A DNA stretch of 64,000 nucleotides, from assembly GCF_014647375.1 (NCBI RefSeq), contig NZ_BMPB01000014.1, positions 62,001 to 126,000 on the forward strand. The letters run 5' to 3'. The notes beneath the pieces are model-generated. The model searched no databases and was not told the origin of the DNA. It saw only the letters and a program-made list of their open reading frames with translations. Shown here piece after piece: positions 33,903 through 42,049 of the stretch. The stretch's first letter is position 1. Every line of letters begins with the position of its first letter. The position numbers were made by a program, and so were the translations under genes. Origin of the DNA: Parabacteroides faecis. GTDB lineage: Bacteria; Bacteroidota; Bacteroidia; Bacteroidales; Tannerellaceae.

Positions 33903-36900
33903 TTAAAAGATAACATTGATACCAAATGATAAATTACGAGTGAAAGGATAGGAATTCGCTCCTCCATCACTCTCCGGATCCCATCCGCCCGGAACATTAT
34001 GAATTTCAAACAAGTCTTCGCCGCTGAAATAGAATCTTACTTTTTCGATTTTTATCTTTTCAGTAATTTTTCCAGGGATAGTATAACCCACCTGTAGATT
34101 TTTCAGCCTCATATATGCTGCATTATGCTTAGTATTCGAAGAATATTGATAATTATAATACCGTTTATCCTGAAGAGTAATAGCAGGATACCTGGCATCA
34201 GTACGTTCTGGTGTCCACGTTTTACCATACCAATATTCGAGAGGATCCCAGAACCACTCCTGAAATGGCAATCGAGCTGAACCTTCCAGGAAAGTAGTAC
34301 GCTTGGCAACTCCTTGCAGGAAGAAACCCAAATCAAAACCTTTGTATGAAGCATTAAAATTGAATCCGAAACTGTAACGGGGATTTCTATCTCCTAAATA
34401 GACAGCATCGCCCGATCCCGGAGTACCATCTCCCGAAATCGACAATATACCGTCCCCATCCAGATCCTTATACATGGCATCACCTACTTGGATATTACCA
34501 GGAATACCTCCTTTGGAAAAACGGGCTTTATATTCAGCCAACTGCGCTTCGTTCTGAATAATACCATCAAACATATAACCCAGATACGAGTCCAGCGGAT
34601 AACCATTGAGATACCCATTATCTTTATAGTTCAATCCTAAAGCGGGATTATCCTTTCCTCCCTTTTCCACGATTTTATTTCTCGCATCACTTAAACTGGC
34701 TCTTATTGAATAATCAAACTCTCCGATCTTATCTCTCCAACCCAATACGACTTCCCAACCTTTTATTTCGAGGCGTCCGTTATTAGTGGCCGGCGCATCC
34801 GTTCCCAATACGGTTGGATAGGTGATGGGGATCAACATATTCTTATTCGTTTTCCAGAAATAGTCGAACGATCCATACAAGCGGTTCTGCAATATACCGA
34901 AGTCCATACCGATGTCGGTAGATACGATAGTTTCCCATGTACGTGTGGTCGATACCATATTACCGGGTTTGGCCAATTGTCCTTTCGTTCCGTCTCCGAA
35001 CGGATAGTTTTTAGCACCTTCGATTTTGACAAGTTGGATGTAATCATAATAACCGATACCCGACTGGTTCCCCATCTCACCATACGAAGCACGCAATTTC
35101 AAATCATCGAATATGTTCGCTTCCTTTATGAATTTTTCTTCACTCAAACGCCACGCAGCTGATACTCCGGGGAAATACCCCCAACGATAACCTTTCGCAA
35201 AACGAGAACTGGCATCAGCACGTAGTACACCATCGATGATATATTTGTCGGCAAAAGTGTAACTCAATCTAGAAAATACGGAATTAATCGTCCATGCATA
35301 CCCTTCGCTTAATGCTTGTTGGTTTTCAGTACTTCCCAAAGGCAGTGACATTATTTCCTGTTGTGTGTAATTGATACGCTGGGCTGAAAATTTATCAAAA
35401 TCAGTCGATTCGTTAGCAGCCCCCACCATTATCCCGATATCATGTAATTCACGAAACCTTTTTTTATACTCAGCATATAAAGTAAAATTCTTATACAATG
35501 TCTTTTGATACCGACGCTGATTCCAGTTAGGAAAATATGTGCCACGCATTATTTCGTTGTCCCAGTCCCGTACATATACTATCTTATTTTCCTCATTTTC
35601 ATCACCATCGTTTTTACTTACTATGGCCCGGCCAATAAGATTCAAGCCGTCGATCACTTCCCATTTCAGACTGTTATTAAAAGTAAAGTTACCAGTTGTT
35701 TTAGTTGTATTCCCATGTTCTTCTGCAGCCTGTGCAGGATTAGTGTAACCCTGGAAAGTATAATAACCACCTGCCGGATTGTACATAGGTTGCCAGCAAC
35801 GAGCTTTATACATCAGTTCCCATAAATTATCAGTGCCCTGGTTAATACCACTTGAAACCAGCCTGTCGCTTGCTCCGTAAGAAAGGTTTAATTCGTAATC
35901 AAGCCCTTTTACAATCTGAATATTCGATTTGGCCCGTATAAAATAGCGGTCTTCTTTGTCTACACCGAATTTGGGCAACCCCTGTTCATTCTGGTAAGCC
36001 AACGAAATCATATAAGAATATTTATCACCACCTCCTGTGAGATTTAAGTTATAATTCTGGAGATGGCCGTTACCGACAGTCAGGTCGCGCCAGTTCTGGG
36101 ACTTATACCATTTTGGATAAGCTCCCCATATACCATTGAGAACAACCTGGTCACTAGCTGCAGCAATCAAAGGAAGGTCTTCAGCGGAATACTCCGGCGT
36201 CCAGGAACCGTCGGTAATCTCCAGCCCCATAGAGGCATATTGATACAGATTGACTGTCTTTTTCATCAAAGCCGGTGTTTTCACAGAATAAAATGCGTCT
36301 AACGTCACTTTCAACGGTTGATTTTTCTTTCCGCTTTTAGTAGTAATAAGTATTACGCCATCCGCGGCACGTGCTCCATAGATGGCAGCTGTACCATCCT
36401 TCAGTACCGATACGGATTCAATATCGGCAGGATTGATCAAATCCAAATCACCTTCTGCACCGTCAATCAGCATTAACGGTTTCCCGTCATTAAGCGAAGA
36501 TATATCACGAATACGTATTTTAGCCGTGCTACCCGGAGCCCCACTACTTCGGGTAATAGTTAAACCGGGAACCTGACCTTGCAAAGCTGTCGTCGCATTT
36601 TGTACGGGACGGGATTGGAAGGTAGTTGCGTCGGCTGTAGAAACTCCTCCTGTCAGATTCGTCCTTTTGGTCGTACCATAACCAACTACTACAACTTCAT
36701 TCAATTGCAGCATGTCTTCCTGTAGAGTTACATTTATTGTACTTTTATTACCTACATTGATCTCTTGGGGAACAAATCCCAGAAAAGCAAATTGTAGGAT
36801 TGCTTTATTATCAGGAACGCTTAATGAATAATTACCATCCAAATCTGTAACCGAACCTTGCTTAGTTCCCTTAACCGAGATGGTGACTCCTAATAAAGGT

Positions 36901-37346
36901 TCTCCTCTGTTATCAACAACTTTACCCTTTATTATCTTTTCATTTTGCTCTACACCACTTGTATTCACCTGAGATGTTTTATTGGCAGATAAAACGATAT
37001 AGGAACCTTCCACTTCATATCTTAAGTCTGTCCCATCTAAAAGCTTATGTAAAGTCTCTGATATGGATTTTTCTTTCACATCAATTGAAACCTTTTTATT
37101 CACGTTGATATTCTTGTTGTAGACAAACAGAAAATCAGATTGTTTTTCTATTTCACTAAAGATCTGTTCCAACTGAACATTGTTCTTTTTAATTGTGAAG
37201 AGCACATTTTGAGAATGAATTTTTTCTGCAAACAGACAGAAAACGGGTACGAATAATAACAAAGTAGTAATTCGCATAATATTAAAAAAGTGTTTACTGC
37301 GTGGCCATTTTTGCAAATGAGCCTCCGACAAAGAATTTTTATTCAT
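33903..37346 (-). CDS. SusC-like TonB-dependent transporter with STN signalling domain
   Basis: Outer-membrane importer of 1,147 residues. ATG 37346 (MNKNSLSEAHLQKWPRSKHF) is chosen by comparison with the SusC at 11608; the longer frame to 37442 would run through the leader hairpin. Domains: signal (about 20-45), STN (about 46-122: FTIKKNNVQLEQIFSEIEKQ, YIVLS), carboxypeptidase-like domain (IKGKVVDNRGEPLLGVTIS), plug (VVVGYGTTKRTNLTGGVSTA, LMLIDGAEGDLDLINPADIE, SVSVLKDGTAAIYGARAADG) and barrel ending NLSFGINVIF. STN plus upstream FecR and sigma genes give the regulatory chain from substrate binding to transcription. Confidence 0.95.
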   Translation of the reverse strand: MNKNSLSEAHLQKWPRSKHFFNIMRITTLLLFVPVFCLFAEKIHSQNVLFTIKKNNVQLEQIFSEIEKQSDFLFVYNKNINVNKKVSIDVKEKSISETLHKLLDGTDLRYEVEGSYIVLSANKTSQVNTSGVEQNEKIIKGKVVDNRGEPLLGVTISVKGTKQGSVTDLDGNYSLSVPDNKAILQFAFLGFVPQEINVGNKSTINVTLQEDMLQLNEVVVVGYGTTKRTNLTGGVSTADATTFQSRPVQNATTALQGQVPGLTITRSSGAPGSTAKIRIRDISSLNDGKPLMLIDGAEGDLDLINPADIESVSVLKDGTAAIYGARAADGVILITTKSGKKNQPLKVTLDAFYSVKTPALMKKTVNLYQYASMGLEITDGSWTPEYSAEDLPLIAAASDQVVLNGIWGAYPKWYKSQNWRDLTVGNGHLQNYNLNLTGGGDKYSYMISLAYQNEQGLPKFGVDKEDRYFIRAKSNIQIVKGLDYELNLSYGASDRLVSSGINQGTDNLWELMYKARCWQPMYNPAGGYYTFQGYTNPAQAAEEHGNTTKTTGNFTFNNSLKWEVIDGLNLIGRAIVSKNDGDENEENKIVYVRDWDNEIMRGTYFPNWNQRRYQKTLYKNFTLYAEYKKRFRELHDIGIMVGAANESTDFDKFSAQRINYTQQEIMSLPLGSTENQQALSEGYAWTINSVFSRLSYTFADKYIIDGVLRADASSRFAKGYRWGYFPGVSAAWRLSEEKFIKEANIFDDLKLRASYGEMGNQSGIGYYDYIQLVKIEGAKNYPFGDGTKGQLAKPGNMVSTTRTWETIVSTDIGMDFGILQNRLYGSFDYFWKTNKNMLIPITYPTVLGTDAPATNNGRLEIKGWEVVLGWRDKIGEFDYSIRASLSDARNKIVEKGGKDNPALGLNYKDNGYLNGYPLDSYLGYMFDGIIQNEAQLAEYKARFSKGGIPGNIQVGDAMYKDLDGDGILSISGDGTPGSGDAVYLGDRNPRYSFGFNFNASYKGFDLGFFLQGVAKRTTFLEGSARLPFQEWFWDPLEYWYGKTWTPERTDARYPAITLQDKRYYNYQYSSNTKHNAAYMRLKNLQVGYTIPGKITEKIKIEKVRFYFSGEDLFEIHNVPGGWDPESDGGANSYPFTRNLSFGINVIF

Positions 37347-37359
37347 ATCTTTGTAATTC

Positions 37360-37434
37360 TTGAGATTAATACAGTTAATAATAATTGTGTTAGTCGATGC
37401 CGATAAGTGTTGGCCCACTTGTCGGCATTTTCTT
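37360..37434 (+). ncRNA. Predicted cis-antisense small RNA in the second fecR-susC gap
   Basis: TATCTTTG at 37346-37353 on the plus strand is a -7 box that overlaps the susC start codon (susC is on the minus strand). A transcript starting near 37360 would run antisense to the susC leader and end at the hairpin 37397-37409/37416-37428 (13 bp with one G-U), followed by TTTTC. Expected length about 75 nt. Geometry is the same as at 11518-11595. No good -33 element is seen. Confidence 0.6.
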
Positions 37435-37486
37435 AAGGTCAATAAAGCAGTTCTTATATCATAGGCATCTTGTTTTTAAGTTTCTA

Positions 37487-38443
37487 CTATTTTATATAAA
37501 TCACTGAATCGTCTGTATTCTTTCTGAAAGTATACGGAGCTTCTTTCTGTAATATCTTAAGTGCATTATCTATTCCGTCCGAGACCCTGAACTTACCGGT
37601 AAAGCCATATTCCAGCCATCTGTCATTTTCAATAACGATCTTCACCCCGTAGCATTTTTCAAAACGATGCATCAATTGTTCAAACCCAACATCTTTAAAG
37701 CAAACCAACCCGTCCCGCCATCGGTAATAGTCATAATCTGTTATATCTTTAGCTATGAGTTTTCCGTTCTTGAAAACAACCAGTTGATCGGGAGATAATA
37801 TGAGCGAATTTTTATCTTGCTTGTTGTCCGATACTTTCACAGATCCCTCCATCAAAGCTGTAGAGAAGTCTTTAGAATCGGCATAGTCTTCAACATTGAA
37901 CTTGGTACCTAATACTTCTATGGAACATTTATTTGTATGGACAATAAAAGGTTGCTGGGCGTTATGGCTCACTTCAAAATAAGCTTCACCATTTAATCTG
38001 ATTTCTCTTTTTGATTTTGAAAACACACCGGGATATTGTATTTCAGTTCTTGCGTTCATCCACACTTTCGTTCCGTCCGGTAAAGTCAGGTTAGCTCGTT
38101 GTCCCGAAGGGACAGTAATGGTATGCAGTGCATCTCCTCCTTCACTTCTCTGTAAGAAAAACAATCCAGTGGTAACGGTTATGGCAATGACAGCGGCAAT
38201 CTTACCTAGTTCGCGAAGTATGGTTTTATATCGGAATGTCGTTTTACCTTGCTTTCTGCTATCTTTAACAAGATCTTCTTTTTCCCGAAGTTTTCCCGAC
38301 AAGATCATAGCAGCAAAAAATTCGCGTTCGGCAACAAGCTTCTCTCTATTTTCCTGAGATTCTTCCAACCATTGTTCGATTTCTTTTTTTTCAGCCGTTG
38401 TAGCACGCCTGTCAAAAAATTTATATAGAATTTCTTTATCCAT
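37487..38443 (-). CDS. FecR-family anti-sigma factor
   Basis: Inner-membrane anti-sigma factor, 318 residues. Cytoplasmic sigma-binding region at the N-terminus (MDKEILYKFFDRRATTAEKK), membrane segment near 85-105 (AAVIAITVTTGLFFLQ), periplasmic FecR domain (TVPSGQRANLTLPDGTKVWMNA, GEAYFEVSHNAQQPFIV, LGTKFNVEDY) and C-terminal domain ending YTFRKNTDDSVIYIK. It is the same length and order as the FecR at 10535 and is encoded 66 bases after its sigma gene. Confidence 0.94.
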   Translation of the reverse strand: MDKEILYKFFDRRATTAEKKEIEQWLEESQENREKLVAEREFFAAMILSGKLREKEDLVKDSRKQGKTTFRYKTILRELGKIAAVIAITVTTGLFFLQRSEGGDALHTITVPSGQRANLTLPDGTKVWMNARTEIQYPGVFSKSKREIRLNGEAYFEVSHNAQQPFIVHTNKCSIEVLGTKFNVEDYADSKDFSTALMEGSVKVSDNKQDKNSLILSPDQLVVFKNGKLIAKDITDYDYYRWRDGLVCFKDVGFEQLMHRFEKCYGVKIVIENDRWLEYGFTGKFRVSDGIDNALKILQKEAPYTFRKNTDDSVIYIK

Positions 38444-38509
38444 TGCTTTTCATGTGTATATAATAAAAACAGATAAAGTCGGGGTATCCCTAACGAAAAA
38501 ATAAACTTT

Positions 38510-39076
38510 TTAAAAAAGTTTCAACAGAAGAAGAAATCCCGGAAAATAATCTTTCAAGGCTATCCGGAGAACCTTCAATGCTTTTGTTATATGAAACTCA
38601 ATACTTTTAGTGGATAATCCCATTTGTTCAGCTATTTCCTTATGACTCAGATTGTCATAACGGCTTTTCATAAAGATAATGCGTGTCTGCTCGGGGAGAG
38701 TGATTAAAGTTTCATCAACGATCTTTTGGATTTCATCGGAAAATATCTTTCCCGGATTTATGGCCTCCAATGTTGATATATGCAAATTCAACTCCCAGGT
38801 ATCACTCGCCTGAATATAAGATTCAGCTTCTTCCCGTGTTCGTTGGTGTTGCAGGTAATTTAAACATTTATTCTTTATTACAGTGAGAATGTATGCACGA
38901 ATATTAGAATCCGGAGCCAGCTTACTTCTGTTTTCCCAGTAATTCATCAGACTTTCCAACACAATATCTTCAGCAGCCATTTGATCCCCAATAAAGGAAT
39001 AGGCAAAATAGATAAACCCTTTCTTGTAATTGGAAAGCAGGTCGGCAAACTCTTGTATTTCTGATTTATCGCTCAT
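38510..39076 (-). CDS. ECF-type RNA polymerase sigma factor
   Basis: 188-residue ECF sigma factor heading the second SusCD locus. Region 2: FIYFAYSFIGDQMAAEDIVLESLMNYWENR; region 4: IVDETLITLPEQTRIIFMKSRYDNLSHKEIAEQMGLSTKSIEFHITKAL. It is clearly paralogous to the protein at 9896 (same length, same motif order). The operon continues with FecR, SusC, SusD and two catabolic genes on the minus strand. Confidence 0.94.
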   Translation of the reverse strand: MSDKSEIQEFADLLSNYKKGFIYFAYSFIGDQMAAEDIVLESLMNYWENRSKLAPDSNIRAYILTVIKNKCLNYLQHQRTREEAESYIQASDTWELNLHISTLEAINPGKIFSDEIQKIVDETLITLPEQTRIIFMKSRYDNLSHKEIAEQMGLSTKSIEFHITKALKVLRIALKDYFPGFLLLLKLF

Positions 39077-39272
39077 GGTTTTCTCCTAAGAAACTGTTCA
39101 ATTTCATGTTATCCGATTATAACACATTAAATAACTATCCAACGCACCTAATAGATTAACAACAGATTGCAATATTAAATATAATTGGCGACAATCGCAA
39201 ACGAAATCCATGCTATTCCCTATCTCATCTTATAGTGGCACGAGAGATGTTAAAATAGAATAAATATAGTAG

Positions 39273-39303
39273 TATGTATTGCATGGTACATAGGCAATAC
39301 ATA
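39273..39303. promoter_or_regulatory. Promoter with overlapping inverted repeat, candidate PadR operator
   Basis: TATGTATTGC (39273-39282) and GCAATACATA (39294-39303) are perfect 10-bp arms with an 11-base spacer. They enclose the promoter: ATTG near 39278 (-33-like) and TATATTTG (39302-39309, -7). PadR proteins bind ATGT...ACAT palindromes, so repression of this operon by its own first gene is likely. Confidence 0.7.
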
Positions 39304-39328
39304 TATTTGCAACATAAAATAATAAAAG

Positions 39329-39655
39329 ATGAATGCAGAGAACGTAAAATCACAGATGAGGAAAGGGACACTGGAATATTGTATCCTCTTACTTCTCAAA
39401 AAAGAACCGGCTTACACCTCTGACATTATTCAGAAGTTACAGGAAGCAAAACTGATTGTAGTAGAAGGTACACTATATCCTCTCTTAACCCGGTTAAAGA
39501 ACAGTGAGTTGTTAAGTTATCAGTGGATAGAATCGACTCAGGGGCCGCCCCGCAAGTATTATCAACTCACTCCAAAGGGAGAAGAATTTCTTGGAGAACT
39601 GGAAAACTCGTGGCAGGAACTAAATGATACAATAAACCACATTAGGAACAATTAA
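39329..39655 (+). CDS. PadR-family transcriptional regulator
   Basis: 108-residue winged-helix repressor: QMRKGTLEYCILLLLKKEPAYTSDIIQKLQEAKLIVVEGTLYPLLTRLKNSELLSYQWIESTQGPPRKYYQLTPKG is the complete PadR domain, with the EGTLYPLL recognition helix and the wing GPPRKYY. A short helical C-terminus allows dimerisation. It is encoded 12 bases before the PspC-domain gene, a common Bacteroidetes pair, and a palindromic operator candidate covers its promoter. Confidence 0.93.
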   Translation: MNAENVKSQMRKGTLEYCILLLLKKEPAYTSDIIQKLQEAKLIVVEGTLYPLLTRLKNSELLSYQWIESTQGPPRKYYQLTPKGEEFLGELENSWQELNDTINHIRNN

Positions 39656-39667
39656 AATTTGAAGACA

Positions 39668-40765
39668 ATGAAGAAGACGCTTACAGTTAATTTGGGAGGA
39701 ACAGTTTTCCACATTGACGAAGATGCATACCAGCTGTTGGATAAATATCTTTCTAATTTACGTATACATTTCCGTAAAGAGGAAGGATCCGAAGAGATCA
39801 TGAATGATTTCGAAATGCGCATTTCCGAATTGTTCGGCGAACGTGTACGTTTAGGACATGAAGTGATCACGATCGAACATGTGGAAGAAGTGATCAATCG
39901 CATGGGGAAACCGGAAGAGATTTTTGAAGAGGAAGAAACTGAAGAAGAAAAAGAGAACGCTAAAAAACGCGTTTTCCAGGAACAGGTTATCACCGGCAAG
40001 AAGAAACTGATGCGTGATCCGGACAACCGTGTAATCGGTGGTGTTGCCGCAGGTATCGCCGCCTATATGGGCTGGGACACTACTGCTGTCAGATTAGCCA
40101 TGATCTTGTTGTTGTTCATCCCGTTCGTGCACTGGATGGCTCTGCTGTACATTATACTCTGGATGGTTATGCCAGTAGCAAGAACAGCAGCCGACCGTCT
40201 GATCATGCGAGGAAAGAGTGTCACACTCGAAACGATTGGACAAACAGTCACAGACGGTTTCGAAAAAGTATCCAGTAATGTAAATGATTATATCAGTTCT
40301 GACAAACCTCGAAATTTTTTTCAGAAACTAGCTGATCTGTTTGTTACAGTATTCGGCTTCCTACTAAAATTCGGAGCTGTCTTAGCCGGAATTATCCTGC
40401 TACCTCCTCTTTTGCTCATCGTTTTTATATTGTTCATTGTGACTGTAGCCTTAGTCGGAGGCGGAGCAAGCGTTTTATATCAGCTTTCACCTTTCGGATG
40501 GGATCTGTATAGCGGAGTACCTGTTTACATGGCTGTAATCGGCTGTATCGGCGTAATTTTATTAATAGGTATTCCTGCAATCGCATTACTTTATGCAGTA
40601 TGCGGACAACTATTCAATTTAAAACCATTACCCACCTCAGCCAAATGGACATTGTTAGTTTTATGGTTAATCGCAGTTGCAGGATGTATCATTTATTTTG
40701 TAAACGTAGGATTACCTGCACTCAGCCCATACCTCTGGCATAACACCTACTCAATACATATATAA
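39668..40765 (+). CDS. PspC-domain membrane protein
   Basis: Inner-membrane protein of 365 residues. N-terminal cytoplasmic domain of about 110 residues (KKTLTVNLGGTVFHIDEDAY, NDFEMRISELFGERVRLG) is followed by the PspC domain (DPDNRVIGGVAAGIAAYMGWDTTAVRLAMILL, LLYIILWMVMP). Two or three further hydrophobic segments lie near 225-260 and 285-350. PspC proteins respond to envelope stress. ATG 39668 is preferred over the TTG at 39659. The PadR regulator immediately upstream probably controls it. Confidence 0.88.
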   Translation: MKKTLTVNLGGTVFHIDEDAYQLLDKYLSNLRIHFRKEEGSEEIMNDFEMRISELFGERVRLGHEVITIEHVEEVINRMGKPEEIFEEEETEEEKENAKKRVFQEQVITGKKKLMRDPDNRVIGGVAAGIAAYMGWDTTAVRLAMILLLFIPFVHWMALLYIILWMVMPVARTAADRLIMRGKSVTLETIGQTVTDGFEKVSSNVNDYISSDKPRNFFQKLADLFVTVFGFLLKFGAVLAGIILLPPLLLIVFILFIVTVALVGGGASVLYQLSPFGWDLYSGVPVYMAVIGCIGVILLIGIPAIALLYAVCGQLFNLKPLPTSAKWTLLVLWLIAVAGCIIYFVNVGLPALSPYLWHNTYSIHI

Positions 40766-40807
40766 AAGATTAGATAAAAAACTTGTTTATAATTTGTGTG
40801 TTTAAAA

Positions 40808-40843
40808 AAAGAAGGCCGCTCTGTCTCAGAGGGGCCTTTCTTC
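40808..40843 (+). terminator. Intrinsic terminator after the PadR-PspC operon
   Basis: GAAGGCC and GGCCTTTC arms with an extra CTCTG/CAGAG inner pairing, followed by TTCTT. About 45 bases after the PspC stop. Confidence 0.7.
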
Positions 40844-40891
40844 TAAGGTTAACAAATTTATGAGTAAAAACCACTAATGAATCATTTAAAA

Positions 40892-40934
40892 AACCACTAT
40901 CACTGCCGTTTTGAGACTTGCAGTAATAGTGGTT
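40892..40934 (-). terminator. Intrinsic terminator after the greA-HIT operon
   Basis: AACCACTATCACTGC (40892-40906) pairs with GCAGTAATAGTGGTT (40920-40934) with one mismatch. On the minus strand the stem is followed by TTTTTT. It lies about 45 bases beyond the HIT stop. Confidence 0.85.
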
Positions 40935-40977
40935 ACAAATATAGGTATAATTTTCAATAAAAAAAGACTTTATCGAA

Positions 40978-41373
40978 TTATTTGTAAGCTTTTCTTATCA
41001 AGGCAGCAACCTCCGCCAACTCATCCTGAGTTATTGTCATTTTTTCTCCACCAAAATACATATCCGATTCCTTGGTTATAGGGATTAGATGAATATGTGC
41101 ATGAGGCACTTCCAACCCCATCACAGCTACCCCTACACGCTTACAGGGGATAACTGCTTCCTGAGCACGCGCCACACGTTTGGCAAAGGCCATCATTCGC
41201 CCTAGCAATGGGTCTTCCAAGTCAAAAATATAGTCTGTTTCCTGCTTTGGAATAACCAATGTATGACCTTTTGCGACTGGATTTATATCCAGGAAGGCAA
41301 AGAATTCTTCGTCTTCCGCAACCTTATGGCAAGGTATTTCACCTGCCACTATTCTACTGAATATTGTTGCCAT
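40978..41373 (-). CDS. HIT-family nucleotide hydrolase/transferase
   Basis: 131-residue Hint-type protein: IFSRIVAGEIPCHKVAEDEEFFAFLDINPVAKGHTLVIPK at the N-terminus and the triad motif VPHAHIHLIPI (His-x-His-x-His) near 95-105. Such enzymes hydrolyse purine phosphoramidates (adenosine 5'-monophosphoramidate). Encoded 11 bases after greA and cotranscribed. Confidence 0.93.
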   Translation of the reverse strand: MATIFSRIVAGEIPCHKVAEDEEFFAFLDINPVAKGHTLVIPKQETDYIFDLEDPLLGRMMAFAKRVARAQEAVIPCKRVGVAVMGLEVPHAHIHLIPITKESDMYFGGEKMTITQDELAEVAALIRKAYK

Positions 41374-41384
41374 ATCTTATTGTA

Positions 41385-41855
41385 TTAAATTGAAATTTCC
41401 ATAACTTCAAAGGTCATCAATCCGGATGGGACTTTGATTTCCACCACGTCACCGACCTTCTTTCCCATCAGCCCTTTGGCGATCGGAGTACTGACAGCGA
41501 TCTTACCTTCTTTCAGGTTCGCTTCAGAGTCAGAAACCAATGTATATGTCATTACAGCATTATTTTTCGTATTTTTGATCTTTACCTTGTTCAGAATCTG
41601 AATTTCATTTGTCTGAACACGTGATTCATCAATCAGACGTGCATTAGAAATCAGACCTTTCAACTGGGCCAGCTTCGCTTCCATGATACCCTGAGCCTCC
41701 TTTGCTGCATCATATTCTGCATTTTCAGACAAGTCACCCTTATCTCTGGCTTCAGCAATCTGGGCAGAAATTTCGGGACGCTTCACGGTTTCCAAATAGT
41801 TGATTTCAGCTAAAATCTTGTTGTAGCCGTCTTCTGTCATATAACTAACAGCCAT
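41385..41855 (-). CDS. greA: Transcription elongation factor GreA
   Basis: 156 residues, full length. N-terminal coiled coil (YMTEDGYNKILAEINYLETVKRPEISAQIAEARDKGDLSENAEYDAAKEAQGIMEAKLAQL) carries the tip acidic residues in GDLSENAEYDAA, which enter the RNA polymerase secondary channel and stimulate cleavage of backtracked RNA. C-terminal FKBP-like domain: YTLVSDSEANLKEGKIAVSTPIAKGLMGKKVGD. Its leader contains a terminator (41908-41939), and TATCTTTG on the minus strand (complement of 41969-41976) is a likely -7 box. Confidence 0.97.
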   Translation of the reverse strand: MAVSYMTEDGYNKILAEINYLETVKRPEISAQIAEARDKGDLSENAEYDAAKEAQGIMEAKLAQLKGLISNARLIDESRVQTNEIQILNKVKIKNTKNNAVMTYTLVSDSEANLKEGKIAVSTPIAKGLMGKKVGDVVEIKVPSGLMTFEVMEISI

Positions 41856-41907
41856 ATTAATTCCTCCTAATTATTGATTTTTAAATTAATGTTTATTACT
41901 ACATAAT

Positions 41908-41939
41908 AAAAAAAGAATCCCGACCAGAACATGGCCGGA
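41908..41939 (-). terminator. Leader terminator between the greA promoter and greA
   Basis: CCGGCCA and TGGTCGG (minus strand, 41938-41932 and 41926-41920, one G-U) with a 5-base loop are followed by TTCTTTTTTT. The predicted start near 41962 and greA start at 41855 lie on either side. Most transcripts could end here as RNAs of 50-60 nt, as known for the E. coli greA leader. Confidence 0.7.
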
Positions 41940-42049
41940 ACTCCTCTTTCTCTTTATTTAAGACAATGCAAAGATAAGACATCTTTTCAAGATGCACAAA
42001 CCAGCGCAAGTGCTTTACAACATATAAATCTGATTGTTAGCGTACTACA

